A stretch of 47,209 nt of DNA, taken from the IMG/VR virus record IMGVR_UViG_3300018877_000053, positions 1-47,209 of that record. One strand, written 5' to 3'. Below the pieces are notes generated by a model. The model searched no databases. It was not told where the DNA came from and saw nothing but the letters and a program-made list of their open reading frames with translations. This DNA comes from a virus. The number at the start of each line of letters is the position of its first letter. Position 1 is the stretch's first letter. Shown one piece after another: positions 33,876 to 40,611 of the stretch. The position numbers and the translations under genes were made by a program.

Positions 33876-33890
33876 TTATGGCAAATTAAT
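33868..33890 (+). repeat. 3' cassette box, weak copy
   Basis: AATTGCTAGTTATGGCAAAT overlaps the CPCC stop codon and matches the start of the 3' boxes at 34582 and 39295. Confidence 0.4.
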
Positions 33891-33940
33891 TAACCGTCAC
33901 AAATATGGTGTAATTTGGGTAAACACATTTTATTGAAGGG

Positions 33941-34123
33941 TTGTATACCACATTGTTGTTCTATGTTGCTTGCGTTAGTGCATTGTTTATCTGGAGTTTT
34001 TTCTATACGATCAACTCCATAGTTCACAAGCCTGACCGTTACTTAATTCCCGCAATAATCACTTCATTACTTGGGGCATATTTAGTTGTTTTAGTAATTG
34101 ATACAGTAGATTTGATGACCTAG
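33941..34123 (+). CDS. Small two-helix membrane protein
   Basis: A 60-residue protein with two hydrophobic segments (about residues 4-23 and 37-56). Start is TTG at 33941 or a later TTG at 33953; GAAGGG lies just upstream and fits the second better. No motif. One of several small membrane genes in this cargo region, possibly immunity or exclusion proteins. Confidence 0.5.
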   Translation: MYTTLLFYVACVSALFIWSFFYTINSIVHKPDRYLIPAIITSLLGAYLVVLVIDTVDLMT

Positions 34124-34133
34124 GCCCGTTCGC

Positions 34134-34200
34134 CCGTTCTTCTCAATGACTAATTCTGATAAATGCTAACTACTGGGTACTAACATTTCAATATGGTTCC
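34134..34200 (+). repeat. 5' cassette box, copy 2
   Basis: CTCAATGACTAATTCTGATA then AATGCTAACTAC and TAACATTTCAATATGGTT. About 70% like the box at 38925-38992 by eye. It lies ahead of the 34267 gene. Confidence 0.6.
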
Positions 34201-34266
34201 TACCAACAAAGTGCTTTCCAGTCCTATCAAATTTACCCTTCACTAAAAATTCGGAGGTACTAAGTA

Positions 34267-34565
34267 ATGGACGAGCTAGTAAAAAAATAGATGATTTGTG
34301 TATAGACATTTTGTGTGATTTAAGACCACAGTCCATTGTAGATAGAAAAAAGTTTGATGACTTTTACGACATTATTAACAAAATCAGCGATCTTTTGGGT
34401 AACAAAGAAGAAATTAATAAGAGAATCGTCCATTCCGTACTATGGGTAATCAATCAATTGAATATCCAACGAGAGTATGCCAAAGGTGCAGAACTTGATG
34501 CTTTGAATAATGAACTTGATACCCTCTTATATATACTTCTTAATAGCGGCTTATTCCGTAAATAA
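34267..34565 (+). pseudogene. Small helical protein gene with poly-A frameshift
   Basis: The strong start is ATG 34267 with GGAGG 9 bases upstream. From there the frame reads seven codons and meets TAG at 34288, directly after a run of seven A (34281-34287). One more A, or a -1 slip on this run, would join MDELVKKIDDL to the long frame that follows (to 34565, about 99 residues; DLCIDILCDLRPQS ... LLYILLNSGLFRK). The long frame has no good start of its own. So this is a single gene put out of phase, by mutation, phase variation or a homopolymer sequencing error. The product is helical and of unknown function. Confidence 0.65.
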
Positions 34566-34581
34566 AATTATGTTAATTTAT

Positions 34582-34613
34582 CATATCGCTAGTTGTGAGA
34601 AATCACCTTGCTC
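34582..34613 (+). repeat. 3' cassette box, copy 1
   Basis: CATATCGCTAGTTGTGAGAA then ATCACCTTGCTC. 27 of 32 bases match the copy at 39295-39326. It lies 17 bases after the 34565 stop. Confidence 0.7.
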
Positions 34614-34646
34614 ATTTGTGGTATTATTTGGTTGAGGTGATTTTTT

Positions 34647-34835
34647 TTGGATACTTTCATTGCCGCTTCCGCCTTATACCTAAACCCAATACTTGCAATT
34701 TGGTTTTTTGTGAACTTTACAACCATCATTAGAAAAATTGTAAACAGAGTAGATTATGAATCAAATTTATGGATTGGTTCAGTCATACTCGCTTGGATGG
34801 TTTTTACTTTCACATTTATCTCAATGGCAAGCTAA
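34647..34835 (+). CDS. Small two-helix membrane protein
   Basis: A 62-residue protein with hydrophobic segments at about 9-30 and 40-58. TTG start with GAGGTGA 6-7 bases upstream. It follows a copy of the 3' cassette box. Unknown function; one of the small membrane proteins grouped here. Confidence 0.6.
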   Translation: MDTFIAASALYLNPILAIWFFVNFTTIIRKIVNRVDYESNLWIGSVILAWMVFTFTFISMAS

Positions 34836-34863
34836 CTGATCTGTACCCTTATATCCCCCTTCC

Positions 34864-34876
34864 CTCATTAACTATT
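34864..34876 (+). repeat. 5' cassette box, short copy
   Basis: CTCATTAACTATT matches the box ahead of the 39009 gene except for one base, and lies 50 bases ahead of the 34926 gene. Confidence 0.4.
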
Positions 34877-34925
34877 ACTTTAGTGATTCAGTTTTTGGAG
34901 AAAAACAACTTAAAGGAGAGTTAGA

Positions 34926-35108
34926 ATGCCCGAAAGAATGACTGGATATTTGATAGGCACATTCGGTTTGTCGATATTATTGTTTCTTGTTATAGCATCT
35001 TGGTTAAAAACCGAAGAACCAACAACCACATATTTTTTAAGCCTTATAGCCTCACACTTTATTAATGATAAGATTGATAAATTATATGGTGAAGCTAAGA
35101 AACCTTAA
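34926..35108 (+). CDS. Small single-pass membrane protein
   Basis: A 60-residue protein with one transmembrane segment (about 8-27) and a polar C-terminus. The ATG has AAAGGAG 7 bases upstream. No known motif. Confidence 0.55.
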   Translation: MPERMTGYLIGTFGLSILLFLVIASWLKTEEPTTTYFLSLIASHFINDKIDKLYGEAKKP

Positions 35109-35195
35109 TGAATTTTGTTTTCGTTCGCCTTAATTCTGTTCGCTCTTGTGTGTAGTGTTACTCCTTACAAACTCCTAGTGAAAGAATGTTATTCT

Positions 35196-35441
35196 ATGGC
35201 CAAATTTGAGTGTGAATGTGGTAAAGTACTCTCCAATTCGTTGTGCCCAAATGATGTTGAGTACCACGTTTACTCTGATAAAGAATGTGATCAGATTCTA
35301 TCAGGTGATCGGATCGACTCTTGGAATTTTCCTTCCCCCAAATATGAGGTTTGGTGCTGTTCTAATTGTGAGAGACTTTATGTTTTTGATGACAATAAAG
35401 TGATTTTGACTTATGCAATTGAATCAGATTACCGAAAATAG
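35196..35441 (+). CDS. Cys-rich zinc-ribbon-like small protein
   Basis: An 81-residue protein with ECECGKVLSNSLCPND and WCCSNCERLYVFDDN segments (Cys at about 5, 7, 16, 54-58), a probable zinc-ribbon. I chose the ATG at 35196 since the sequence from there is regular; the ribosome-binding site is weak. The longer TTG opening to 35115 is less likely. Unknown function; resembles small immunity-like or regulator proteins of Bacillales. Confidence 0.55.
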   Translation: MAKFECECGKVLSNSLCPNDVEYHVYSDKECDQILSGDRIDSWNFPSPKYEVWCCSNCERLYVFDDNKVILTYAIESDYRK

Positions 35442-35473
35442 TTTTCTTCTATAGGGTTATGGAGGCGAATCGA

Positions 35474-35749
35474 TTGTTTAAACGCTATACAAATGTCTAT
35501 GCCCGATGGATTCGAGCACTTGCATCTGTAATTATCTTTGTAGGTGTTGCTGCTGGCCTATTTATTTGGAGTGACGATTTTGAAGATCATTTTCTGCCGT
35601 TCTTTACCACAATCTTCTACTCAGTTATTGCTTCCGTCGCTATGTTTGGTTTTGCAGAAATCATTGAAATCTTATACCGGATTCATCAAAAACTAGATTC
35701 AGTTGGCGGTTTAGAAAATTTACAAGAAAAAGCGAGTAAGCCTGAGTAA
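35474..35749 (+). CDS. Small membrane protein with two helices
   Basis: A 91-residue protein with two hydrophobic segments (about 15-32 and 43-62) and a polar helical end (ILYRIHQKLDSVGGLENLQE). TTG at 35474 is preferred: GGAGG is 8 bases upstream. An ATG at 35459 sits inside that ribosome-binding site. Unknown function. Confidence 0.55.
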   Translation: MFKRYTNVYARWIRALASVIIFVGVAAGLFIWSDDFEDHFLPFFTTIFYSVIASVAMFGFAEIIEILYRIHQKLDSVGGLENLQEKASKPE

Positions 35750-35808
35750 GGCATTTTCTTTTTTGTCCCAATCCTTTATGGGATACTGGTGACAAGGAGC
35801 GTGAGCAC

Positions 35809-36084
35809 ATGAACAAATCATTTTACTACCTCGTCACCTGGGATGAAGCCAGTTACCTTCGACAAACACTCGAGGAATTAGGAATTGAACACGCGGTAGA
35901 GTCATCTAACGAAGCCATTTCAATCCCCGACGGCCGTATCGCTATTGTCTTCCCCGACTTACACGTACGTAAATACAGTGTTGTTCGTGAGCTTTTTGAA
36001 GGAGATCATTGGCTTCCTTATCCATTATGTCAAACGAGAGTTTTCGCTCTTCTTTCCATCCTGTCCCGCCAGTCATGCCGATAA
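35809..36084 (+). CDS. Paralogue A of the KSFYYLV small-protein pair
   Basis: A 91-residue protein (AAGGAG 9 bases before the ATG). It shares FYYLV near the start, AIVFPDLHV.KYSVVREL and GDHWLPYP with the protein at 39825. Paralogue B stops right after HPYPS, whereas this one runs on for 19 unrelated residues (LCQTRVFALLSILSRQSCR) into the end of the minus-strand gene at 36030, so its C-terminus looks altered by recombination. Unknown function. Confidence 0.6.
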   Translation: MNKSFYYLVTWDEASYLRQTLEELGIEHAVESSNEAISIPDGRIAIVFPDLHVRKYSVVRELFEGDHWLPYPLCQTRVFALLSILSRQSCR

Positions 36085-36320
36085 CAATCCATGCACGAAA
36101 CTGACTCGCTTTCTCCAGGATTAACATCACCAATGTAACTTTCACAGTATTGGCAATATAGTTTTTTCAGACCGTTCCCGAATCGAAAGTAAAATGTGAG
36201 AGGCAGGATATTTACTTCGATGACACCGTACCCGCGCTTTTGTCGCCAATCGTGTATCTGCAACCCCACGCACCATCTTATTGGATTAAACCCAGCGGCA
36301 AACTTCTTCCACTCTTCCAC
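36030..36320 (-). CDS. Small Cys-rich phage protein
   Basis: A 96-residue protein with YCQYCESYIG and CMDCYRHDW segments (two Cys-x2-Cys pairs at about 52-55 and 75-78), likely zinc-binding. GTG at 36320 has GGAGGG 6 bases upstream; the longer opening to 36473 would run into the next plus-strand gene. Unknown function. Its 3' end overlaps paralogue A by 55 bases tail to tail. Confidence 0.6.
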   Translation of the reverse strand: MEEWKKFAAGFNPIRWCVGLQIHDWRQKRGYGVIEVNILPLTFYFRFGNGLKKLYCQYCESYIGDVNPGESESVSCMDCYRHDWRDRMERRAKTLV

Positions 36321-36423
36321 CCTGTTCCCTCCGTTCTCCACAAGTTTCATCATGTCAAATGAATTCAGCGCATCAAAAAATGTTATACTTTTCCAAATAG
36401 GATTCATCTGGAGTGATAATGCA

Positions 36424-36681
36424 ATGCAAATTCTTTCGCTTTTTTTAACAGTTGGCGCATCCTGTCTTTCCATTGGTATATTTGGATTTGAGTGCGCTGG
36501 TTCGTTTGTTAGTGGTGTTTCGTTTCTGTTTTTGTTACTCGAATTTGTAATTATATTCCATTACATATACTCAAACGTTCGAAAACCTAAACATTGGTGG
36601 AAACCGATAATTATTTGCCTAGTATTCAACTTTTTTATGAACATGGTTTACCTTGGGCTATGGAAAAGTGGTTTAACTTAA
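36424..36681 (+). CDS. Small membrane protein with three helices
   Basis: An 85-residue protein with about three hydrophobic segments (about 3-21, 25-43 and 59-76). ATG 36424 with GGAG about 10 bases upstream; a much longer frame upstream is only the shadow of the gene on the other strand. Unknown function. Confidence 0.55.
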   Translation: MQILSLFLTVGASCLSIGIFGFECAGSFVSGVSFLFLLLEFVIIFHYIYSNVRKPKHWWKPIIICLVFNFFMNMVYLGLWKSGLT

Positions 36682-36781
36682 GTAATGTTTTGTTGAATCG
36701 ATGCATAACTCTCACAATGTTGCCGAATTTATTTAGTCAACCTACAATAACTACTAAGAATAAAGTTATTTGGAGGCTTTC

Positions 36782-36949
36782 ATGTCTAAAGAAACTGTTA
36801 CTGTTCAATTAACTAGAAAAGAAATTGATGCACTTCTTAGAACTTGCGAATTTGATCCTGAAAAACATCCGATGGACGAATTCAATGCTTGGGTTTCGGC
36901 AGGAGAAAAAATTAAGCTGGCATACCAAGCGTTTTTAAAAGAAGGATAG
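36782..36949 (+). CDS. Small acidic helical protein
   Basis: A 55-residue protein (start MSKETVTVQLTRKEIDALLR) with GGAGG 5 bases upstream of the ATG. Helix-rich with paired acidic and basic residues. Unknown function; may be a small regulator. Confidence 0.55.
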   Translation: MSKETVTVQLTRKEIDALLRTCEFDPEKHPMDEFNAWVSAGEKIKLAYQAFLKEG

Positions 36950-36977
36950 GACCTCGTTCATCACATCGTGTGTTTTG

Positions 36978-37262
36978 TCAAACGAGCCTTACAAGAGTAA
37001 CACTCGGCGCATAGTAATCGCTCAGAACACTCTTGCCGCCACGTGGAACCTCAACAATTACTCGGTTGTACACAATGTTTGTATCCTGGAACTTGATTTT
37101 GCTTCTGTTCTCGGATGCAAACAATTCGTTTCCCTTGAACTGATTTAGCGCAGCAAATCCACTTTCTTTAGCCTCTACGATACCAAGCAGGAATCCCGTC
37201 TTTCGCTTTGTAGACCCTCCAGATTGGCTTGTCCAAGTTACTTTATCGCCAGCTATTAACAT
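36978..37262 (-). CDS. Small basic phage protein of unknown function
   Basis: A 94-residue beta-rich protein (e.g. GDKVTWTSQSGGSTKRKTGF, NIVYNRVIVEVPRGGK), with AGGAGGG 8 bases before the ATG. Together with the next gene on the minus strand it looks like a two-gene early unit. Function unknown. Confidence 0.6.
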   Translation of the reverse strand: MLIAGDKVTWTSQSGGSTKRKTGFLLGIVEAKESGFAALNQFKGNELFASENRSKIKFQDTNIVYNRVIVEVPRGGKSVLSDYYAPSVTLVRLV

Positions 37263-37297
37263 CGAATTCCCTCCTGTTTTCCGTAATGTGAGTTGAG

Positions 37298-37600
37298 TTA
37301 AACAGCCTTTCCGTTCCCTGAAACCGAAACCAAACGGCTCGTAACGTACTCGATTTTTCGGATACTCGTCACGACCAACTTTCTTCCGTTGAAATAAATT
37401 TGATCACCAATTTCTAGTTTTTGCTGCGGTTCAAGTACAACACTGAATCCTTCATTCCTAACCATCATTTCACCCCGTTTTACATATTGTGAGTTGTGAT
37501 TAATCACCGTTTCGCCTTGCTTTTTAGGGTACTGAACATGACCCATAAAGCGAATTTTATTTGAGCCCATAAACTCATTCCGTTTCCGATCATGTCGCAC
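37298..37600 (-). CDS. Small phage protein of unknown function
   Basis: A 100-residue protein with a basic N-terminus and a beta-rich middle (e.g. KLEIGDQIYFNGRKLVVTS). The start is most likely GTG at 37600 with GGAG 7 bases upstream; ATG at residue 11 (37570) is an alternative. It is the first gene of the pair with 36978. Confidence 0.55.
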   Translation of the reverse strand: MRHDRKRNEFMGSNKIRFMGHVQYPKKQGETVINHNSQYVKRGEMMVRNEGFSVVLEPQQKLEIGDQIYFNGRKLVVTSIRKIEYVTSRLVSVSGNGKAV

Positions 37601-37682
37601 CCCCTTTCTCCTTAAAAACTGTTGAGTTAAATCTAAAGCTTCTCCTCATCTCTCCATATTTATTGTTTTTGGGGGGATTAAT

Positions 37683-37742
37683 TGAACAAGTAACTAGAGC
37701 CATATTTAGCCTGTTCGAATATCAATATATCAAGCTTGTTCA
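37683..37742. repeat. 8-bp inverted repeat in divergent promoter region
   Basis: TGAACAAG (37683-37690) and CTTGTTCA (37735-37742) enclose the region between the divergent genes at 37600 (-) and 37761 (+). It is a candidate operator. Confidence 0.35.
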
Positions 37743-37760
37743 GTTAGGAGGTGAATTACA

Positions 37761-38033
37761 TTGCCAACCGTTTATGTTCCGCTTAGATGGGGGTTTTACG
37801 CTAGAGTCACCACCCGGTCAGACGGTATTCAGGTAGAGCTTTATCACCCTGCAACGTTAGGAACCCGCATTTGGTACACTAAATTAAGTTATCAGGGAGG
37901 AGAACAAGTATACGATACTCCTGACTATAAAATTGTCTTTGGAGTTTCCGGAAGAAGTGTTTACGTACGGGGTGAATACAAAAGAACTAGACCAAGAGCG
38001 AGATTTGGACCGACGACAATTCTCCGTTGGTAA
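37761..38033 (+). CDS. Small basic protein of unknown function
   Basis: A 90-residue protein (TTG start, GGAGGTG 8 bases upstream), strongly basic at its end (EYKRTRPRARFGPTTILRW) and aromatic near the start. No family seen. Plus-strand cargo gene divergent from the 37600 gene. Confidence 0.55.
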   Translation: MPTVYVPLRWGFYARVTTRSDGIQVELYHPATLGTRIWYTKLSYQGGEQVYDTPDYKIVFGVSGRSVYVRGEYKRTRPRARFGPTTILRW

Positions 38034-38251
38034 ATTCACTAATTCGTGCTTGAATCTTTAGTCTACGGTCATACATGGTAATAAGAATATTACGAAATAT
38101 TGTTTGAGAGGTTTATCCTAAGTGATTTACCTCTCTAACCATTGTGTTAAATTCATCTTTTTATGCAGCGATATATTTAGATTCGTGGTCCTAGGCCCTG
38201 AGTTCCGCATAGTCGTAAGACTAATTGTCAATAGCTGTGCTACCACCTTAC

Positions 38252-38267
38252 TGCTACTCTGGTAGCA
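38252..38267 (+). promoter_or_regulatory. Small inverted repeat ahead of VOC gene
   Basis: TGCTAC-TCTG-GTAGCA, a perfect 6-bp arm pair, lies just before the ribosome-binding site GGGAGGG; a further TGCTACC lies 14 bases upstream. It could be an operator or a small RNA stem. Confidence 0.4.
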
Positions 38268-38283
38268 AAAGGGAGGGATTACT

Positions 38284-38730
38284 ATGATTAATGGTCTGTT
38301 TGAAACTCACGTCTCTACAACATCGCTGGAAACAGCGATACAGTTTTATTGCAAACTGGGGCTATCACATGCCTATACAGAAAAAGTACGACGGGTCGCG
38401 TTTTTCTGGATTGGCAAGCCGGGACAAGCCATGCTCGGCGTCTGGGAGGTACCGCGAGAAAAATGGGTGAGTCAACATTTTGCTATCCATGTGGATCTAA
38501 AGCAATTCCACGAATCACTGACCTATCTCAAGGATAGAGGTATTACTCTCCGCAACATTAGTCGTACAGGCGAAGAACCAGAAGTACATGCCTGGATGCC
38601 GGCCGTAAGCATTTACTTTAGGGACCCGGATGGCAATTCGCTTGAGTTTATCAGTATGCTACCGGATGAACCGCAACCGGACCTCGGGATTGTACCATTT
38701 ACCGAATGGGAAAAGATGCACCAACGCTAA
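38284..38730 (+). CDS. VOC-family (glyoxalase/dioxygenase fold) protein
   Basis: A 148-residue protein with two beta-alpha-beta-beta-beta modules: LFETHVSTTSLETAIQFYCK near the start (His8 a likely metal ligand) and VSIYFRDPDGNSLEFISM near 113-130 (Glu as ligand), with HFAIHV at about 64-69. VOC enzymes act on thiol or antibiotic compounds; the exact reaction is not visible. ATG with GGGAGGG upstream. Likely a lysogenic-conversion gene, perhaps for resistance or detoxification. Confidence 0.8.
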   Translation: MINGLFETHVSTTSLETAIQFYCKLGLSHAYTEKVRRVAFFWIGKPGQAMLGVWEVPREKWVSQHFAIHVDLKQFHESLTYLKDRGITLRNISRTGEEPEVHAWMPAVSIYFRDPDGNSLEFISMLPDEPQPDLGIVPFTEWEKMHQR

Positions 38731-38738
38731 TGATACAT

Positions 38739-38861
38739 TTATGCAAACGTAATTAGCTCCAACGTAAGACCCCGGTTATCGAGAAATCTCGGCAACTCTT
38801 TTATTAATCGTGCTACATCTCCTATAAATACTTGGTAACGGGGTCCCCCTGCTTCCTCTCT
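38739..38861 (-). pseudogene. 3' remnant of an unidentified gene
   Basis: A minus-strand open stretch of 40 residues (contains YQVFIGDVARLIKELPRFLD and GLTLELITFA) that is codon-regular but has no start codon or ribosome-binding site, being cut by a TAG at 38862. It looks like the C-terminal piece of a larger alpha/beta protein whose front was lost. Family not identified. Confidence 0.4.
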
Positions 38862-38924
38862 CTAACCACAGCTTAACTATCTAGCCTTATCGAACGACAC
38901 TGCAATGTTTTCACTCCACCAAAT

Positions 38925-38992
38925 CCCCTCAATAACTATTGTGGTAAATGCTTGCTACAATGTGTTAACATTCAGATATGGTTTTTCCATAT
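38925..38992 (+). repeat. 5' cassette box, copy 4
   Basis: CCCCTCAATAACTATTGTGG then TAAATGCTTGCTACAATGTG and TTAACATTCAGATATGGTTT. It aligns to the box at 34134 over about 60 bases and lies just ahead of the 39009 gene. Confidence 0.6.
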
Positions 38993-39008
38993 AAACGGAG
39001 TGATCTTG

Positions 39009-39293
39009 ATGTCCAAAACTAAACCGATCAAAGTGGTCATGACGAAAAGCAAACTTTATAGAGCTGATGTTTATAGAAGAGAAGATGGGCGTTTCACCTT
39101 CTCGCTCTACGAATGGGTGCATGAATCAATAGAAGAGGAAGGCTACTATGGCGAATATTGGTCGTCCATTGCCCGGAACCTCTCTCTTTTTGACAATGAT
39201 CAATCGTCTATGTTATCTGCGATAGAAGCTCTACGAAATCTTTCTGGAGAAGATGATTTTGATTTCCTACTCCACCTGGAAGATGCTCGTTAA
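39009..39293 (+). CDS. Small cassette protein of unknown function
   Basis: A 94-residue protein with the start MSKTKPIKVVMTKSKLYRAD, tyrosine/acidic-rich middle and DFDFLLHLEDAR end. ATG at 39009 has GGAG 8 bases upstream; an earlier in-frame ATG has no site. It is flanked by 5' and 3' boxes also found at other genes. Immunity-like size and charge, but no family. Confidence 0.6.
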   Translation: MSKTKPIKVVMTKSKLYRADVYRREDGRFTFSLYEWVHESIEEEGYYGEYWSSIARNLSLFDNDQSSMLSAIEALRNLSGEDDFDFLLHLEDAR

Positions 39294-39294
39294 C

Positions 39295-39326
39295 CATATT
39301 GCTAGTTGTGGCGAATCACTTTGCTC
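39295..39326 (+). repeat. 3' cassette box, copy 2
   Basis: CATATTGCTAGTTGTGGCGA then ATCACTTTGCTC, 27 of 32 bases identical to 34582-34613. It begins two bases after the 39293 stop. Confidence 0.7.
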
Positions 39327-39648
39327 GCTCATACGTCACCTCATCAAACCATTGGCTAAAGAGGTACGCGCAGCCAGCTTCTTTATGTTCATGCTTTGGT
39401 TCAAACGATCCCAGGATTGCTTTTAAGTGCCGTATTGCTTTACCCGTTTCTATGCCATCTTTCGGCTTCCATTGCGCGTTCTTTAATCCGCAGAAAAACC
39501 AAGCTGATACAAGTTCATTCCACTCGGTACGTCCTTCCTTAAATTCTTCTGGTATATCCACATAAGCAGGAAGCAGCTCCAAAGCGCGACCGCCAAAAGC
39601 TATGTCCAACTCAGTTACTTCCTGGACTGGAATAGTTGTTCCGTTCAT
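39316..39648 (-). CDS. Phage protein of unknown function
   Basis: A 110-residue protein (GGAGG 6 bases before ATG) with mixed helices and a conserved-looking KNAQWKPKDGIETGKAIRHL segment and GCAYLFSQWFDEV end. Early-gene strand, so a phage function rather than cargo is likely. No family recognised. Confidence 0.6.
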   Translation of the reverse strand: MNGTTIPVQEVTELDIAFGGRALELLPAYVDIPEEFKEGRTEWNELVSAWFFCGLKNAQWKPKDGIETGKAIRHLKAILGSFEPKHEHKEAGCAYLFSQWFDEVTYERAK

Positions 39649-39824
39649 GTTTATCCTCCGTTCTCCTCAATACAGAGTGTGAAAATCACAGCTTGAAATC
39701 GTCTCTACTGCCTGCTTTGATCTCTGCCATTTCACGTTTTGGTTCGATGTACTTCATTTAGCTCTCCACCGGTATTTTTGTCCCAATTGCCAATAGTAAT
39801 ATTGGTAAGAGGAGTGTGATTTCA

Positions 39825-40025
39825 ATGAAGAAATCGTTTTACTATTTGGTTCCAAAAGACAGATCTTTCGCTGTGAGTTTTAAATTAAACGAACGAAGTA
39901 TCCCTTATGCCCTCGAAAAAAAGGGTAAGCAAAGCGCCTTTGTTTTTCCGGATCTCCCTGTCGGTCAATACAATGTCGTCCGCCAACTCTTCGGTGGAGA
40001 TCATTGGCATCCTTACCCTTCGTAA
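39825..40025 (+). CDS. Paralogue B of the KSFYYLV small-protein pair
   Basis: A 66-residue protein ending GDHWHPYPS. It shares the KKSFYYLV start, the VFPDLPVGQYNVVRQLF segment and the upstream TTTTTGTCCCAAT with paralogue A (35809), so gene and leader were copied together. ATG 39825 has GAGGAG about 10 bases upstream. Unknown function. Confidence 0.65.
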   Translation: MKKSFYYLVPKDRSFAVSFKLNERSIPYALEKKGKQSAFVFPDLPVGQYNVVRQLFGGDHWHPYPS

Positions 40026-40027
40026 GT

Positions 40028-40189
40028 TTATTTACTACTGTTCCATGACCGTCCGGTTCCCATCGTGTTACTATTCACTTTGGCCAGCGTCCCGGACCGA
40101 TAAATATGCTCGGATACATCCTTGCTTAGAATTCTGTACTTTCTACACGGATGATTGGGTGCTGGCTTATGTGCTCGAGAGTTACTCAT
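40028..40189 (-). CDS. Small basic protein of unknown function
   Basis: A 53-residue basic protein (start MSNSRAHKPAPNHPCRKYRI). ATG has GGGAGAG 8 bases upstream and its stop lies 2 bases beyond the convergent paralogue B. It follows RusA in the early operon. No motif. Confidence 0.5.
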   Translation of the reverse strand: MSNSRAHKPAPNHPCRKYRILSKDVSEHIYRSGTLAKVNSNTMGTGRSWNSSK

Positions 40190-40213
40190 CTTCCTCACTC
40201 TCCCGGTTTCTTT

Positions 40214-40600
40214 TTATGCGATGCCTTCCGATTGTCGATAGAAACGAATTTCTACCCTTGGGTTATGCTTGTCGACTTGGAAGTCCATGTACCGTGGTAG
40301 CAGCCAATGGTCATTTTCATAGACAATGCCTTCTAGTGCGTCCCAAAGCAATTTCCCCACATTCTCCACGTCGCGCTTTCTGCGTGTCGGCCAGAAGATC
40401 ATTACTTCAGCCACCAGCTTTTCTTCCCGGCTCATAATCCACTTTTGGCGGCTTATACATTCTCTCGCCAGCAACTGCACTTCCTTAACCCATCGCTGCC
40501 CTTCTTTGGTTGTAATCCTCCGGTTGATGGCAATGTTCCGGTACACATGATTGATTGTCGGTGGATTACCAGGTATAACGAGATGAAGACTTTGACTCAT
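40214..40600 (-). CDS. rusA: RusA-type Holliday junction resolvase
   Basis: A 128-residue enzyme that resolves four-way DNA junctions made in phage recombination. Typical residues: GNPPTINHVYR near the start, then RKRDVENVGKLLWDALEGIV with Asp77 and Asp87, and YENDHWL (Asp97). Start is ATG 40600 or GTG 40609; AGGGG lies 8 bases before the ATG. It follows the antirepressor gene closely (11 bases). Confidence 0.88.
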   Translation of the reverse strand: MSQSLHLVIPGNPPTINHVYRNIAINRRITTKEGQRWVKEVQLLARECISRQKWIMSREEKLVAEVMIFWPTRRKRDVENVGKLLWDALEGIVYENDHWLLPRYMDFQVDKHNPRVEIRFYRQSEGIA

Positions 40601-40611
40601 CTTCTCCACCC

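Noticed and set aside
36196-36423. Long N-terminal extension of the membrane protein at 36424
   Set aside because: It is antisense to the real Cys-rich gene on the minus strand and the ATG at 36424 has its own ribosome-binding site.
36953-36990. CTCGTT/AACGAG as a bidirectional terminator between convergent genes
   Set aside because: Six-base arms with a 20-base loop are not convincing.
33500-39330. CRISPR or integron attC-like array from the repeated boxes
   Set aside because: Too few copies, irregular spacing, unequal length and no recombinase, leader or Cas genes; a cassette pattern with shared flanks is a better fit.
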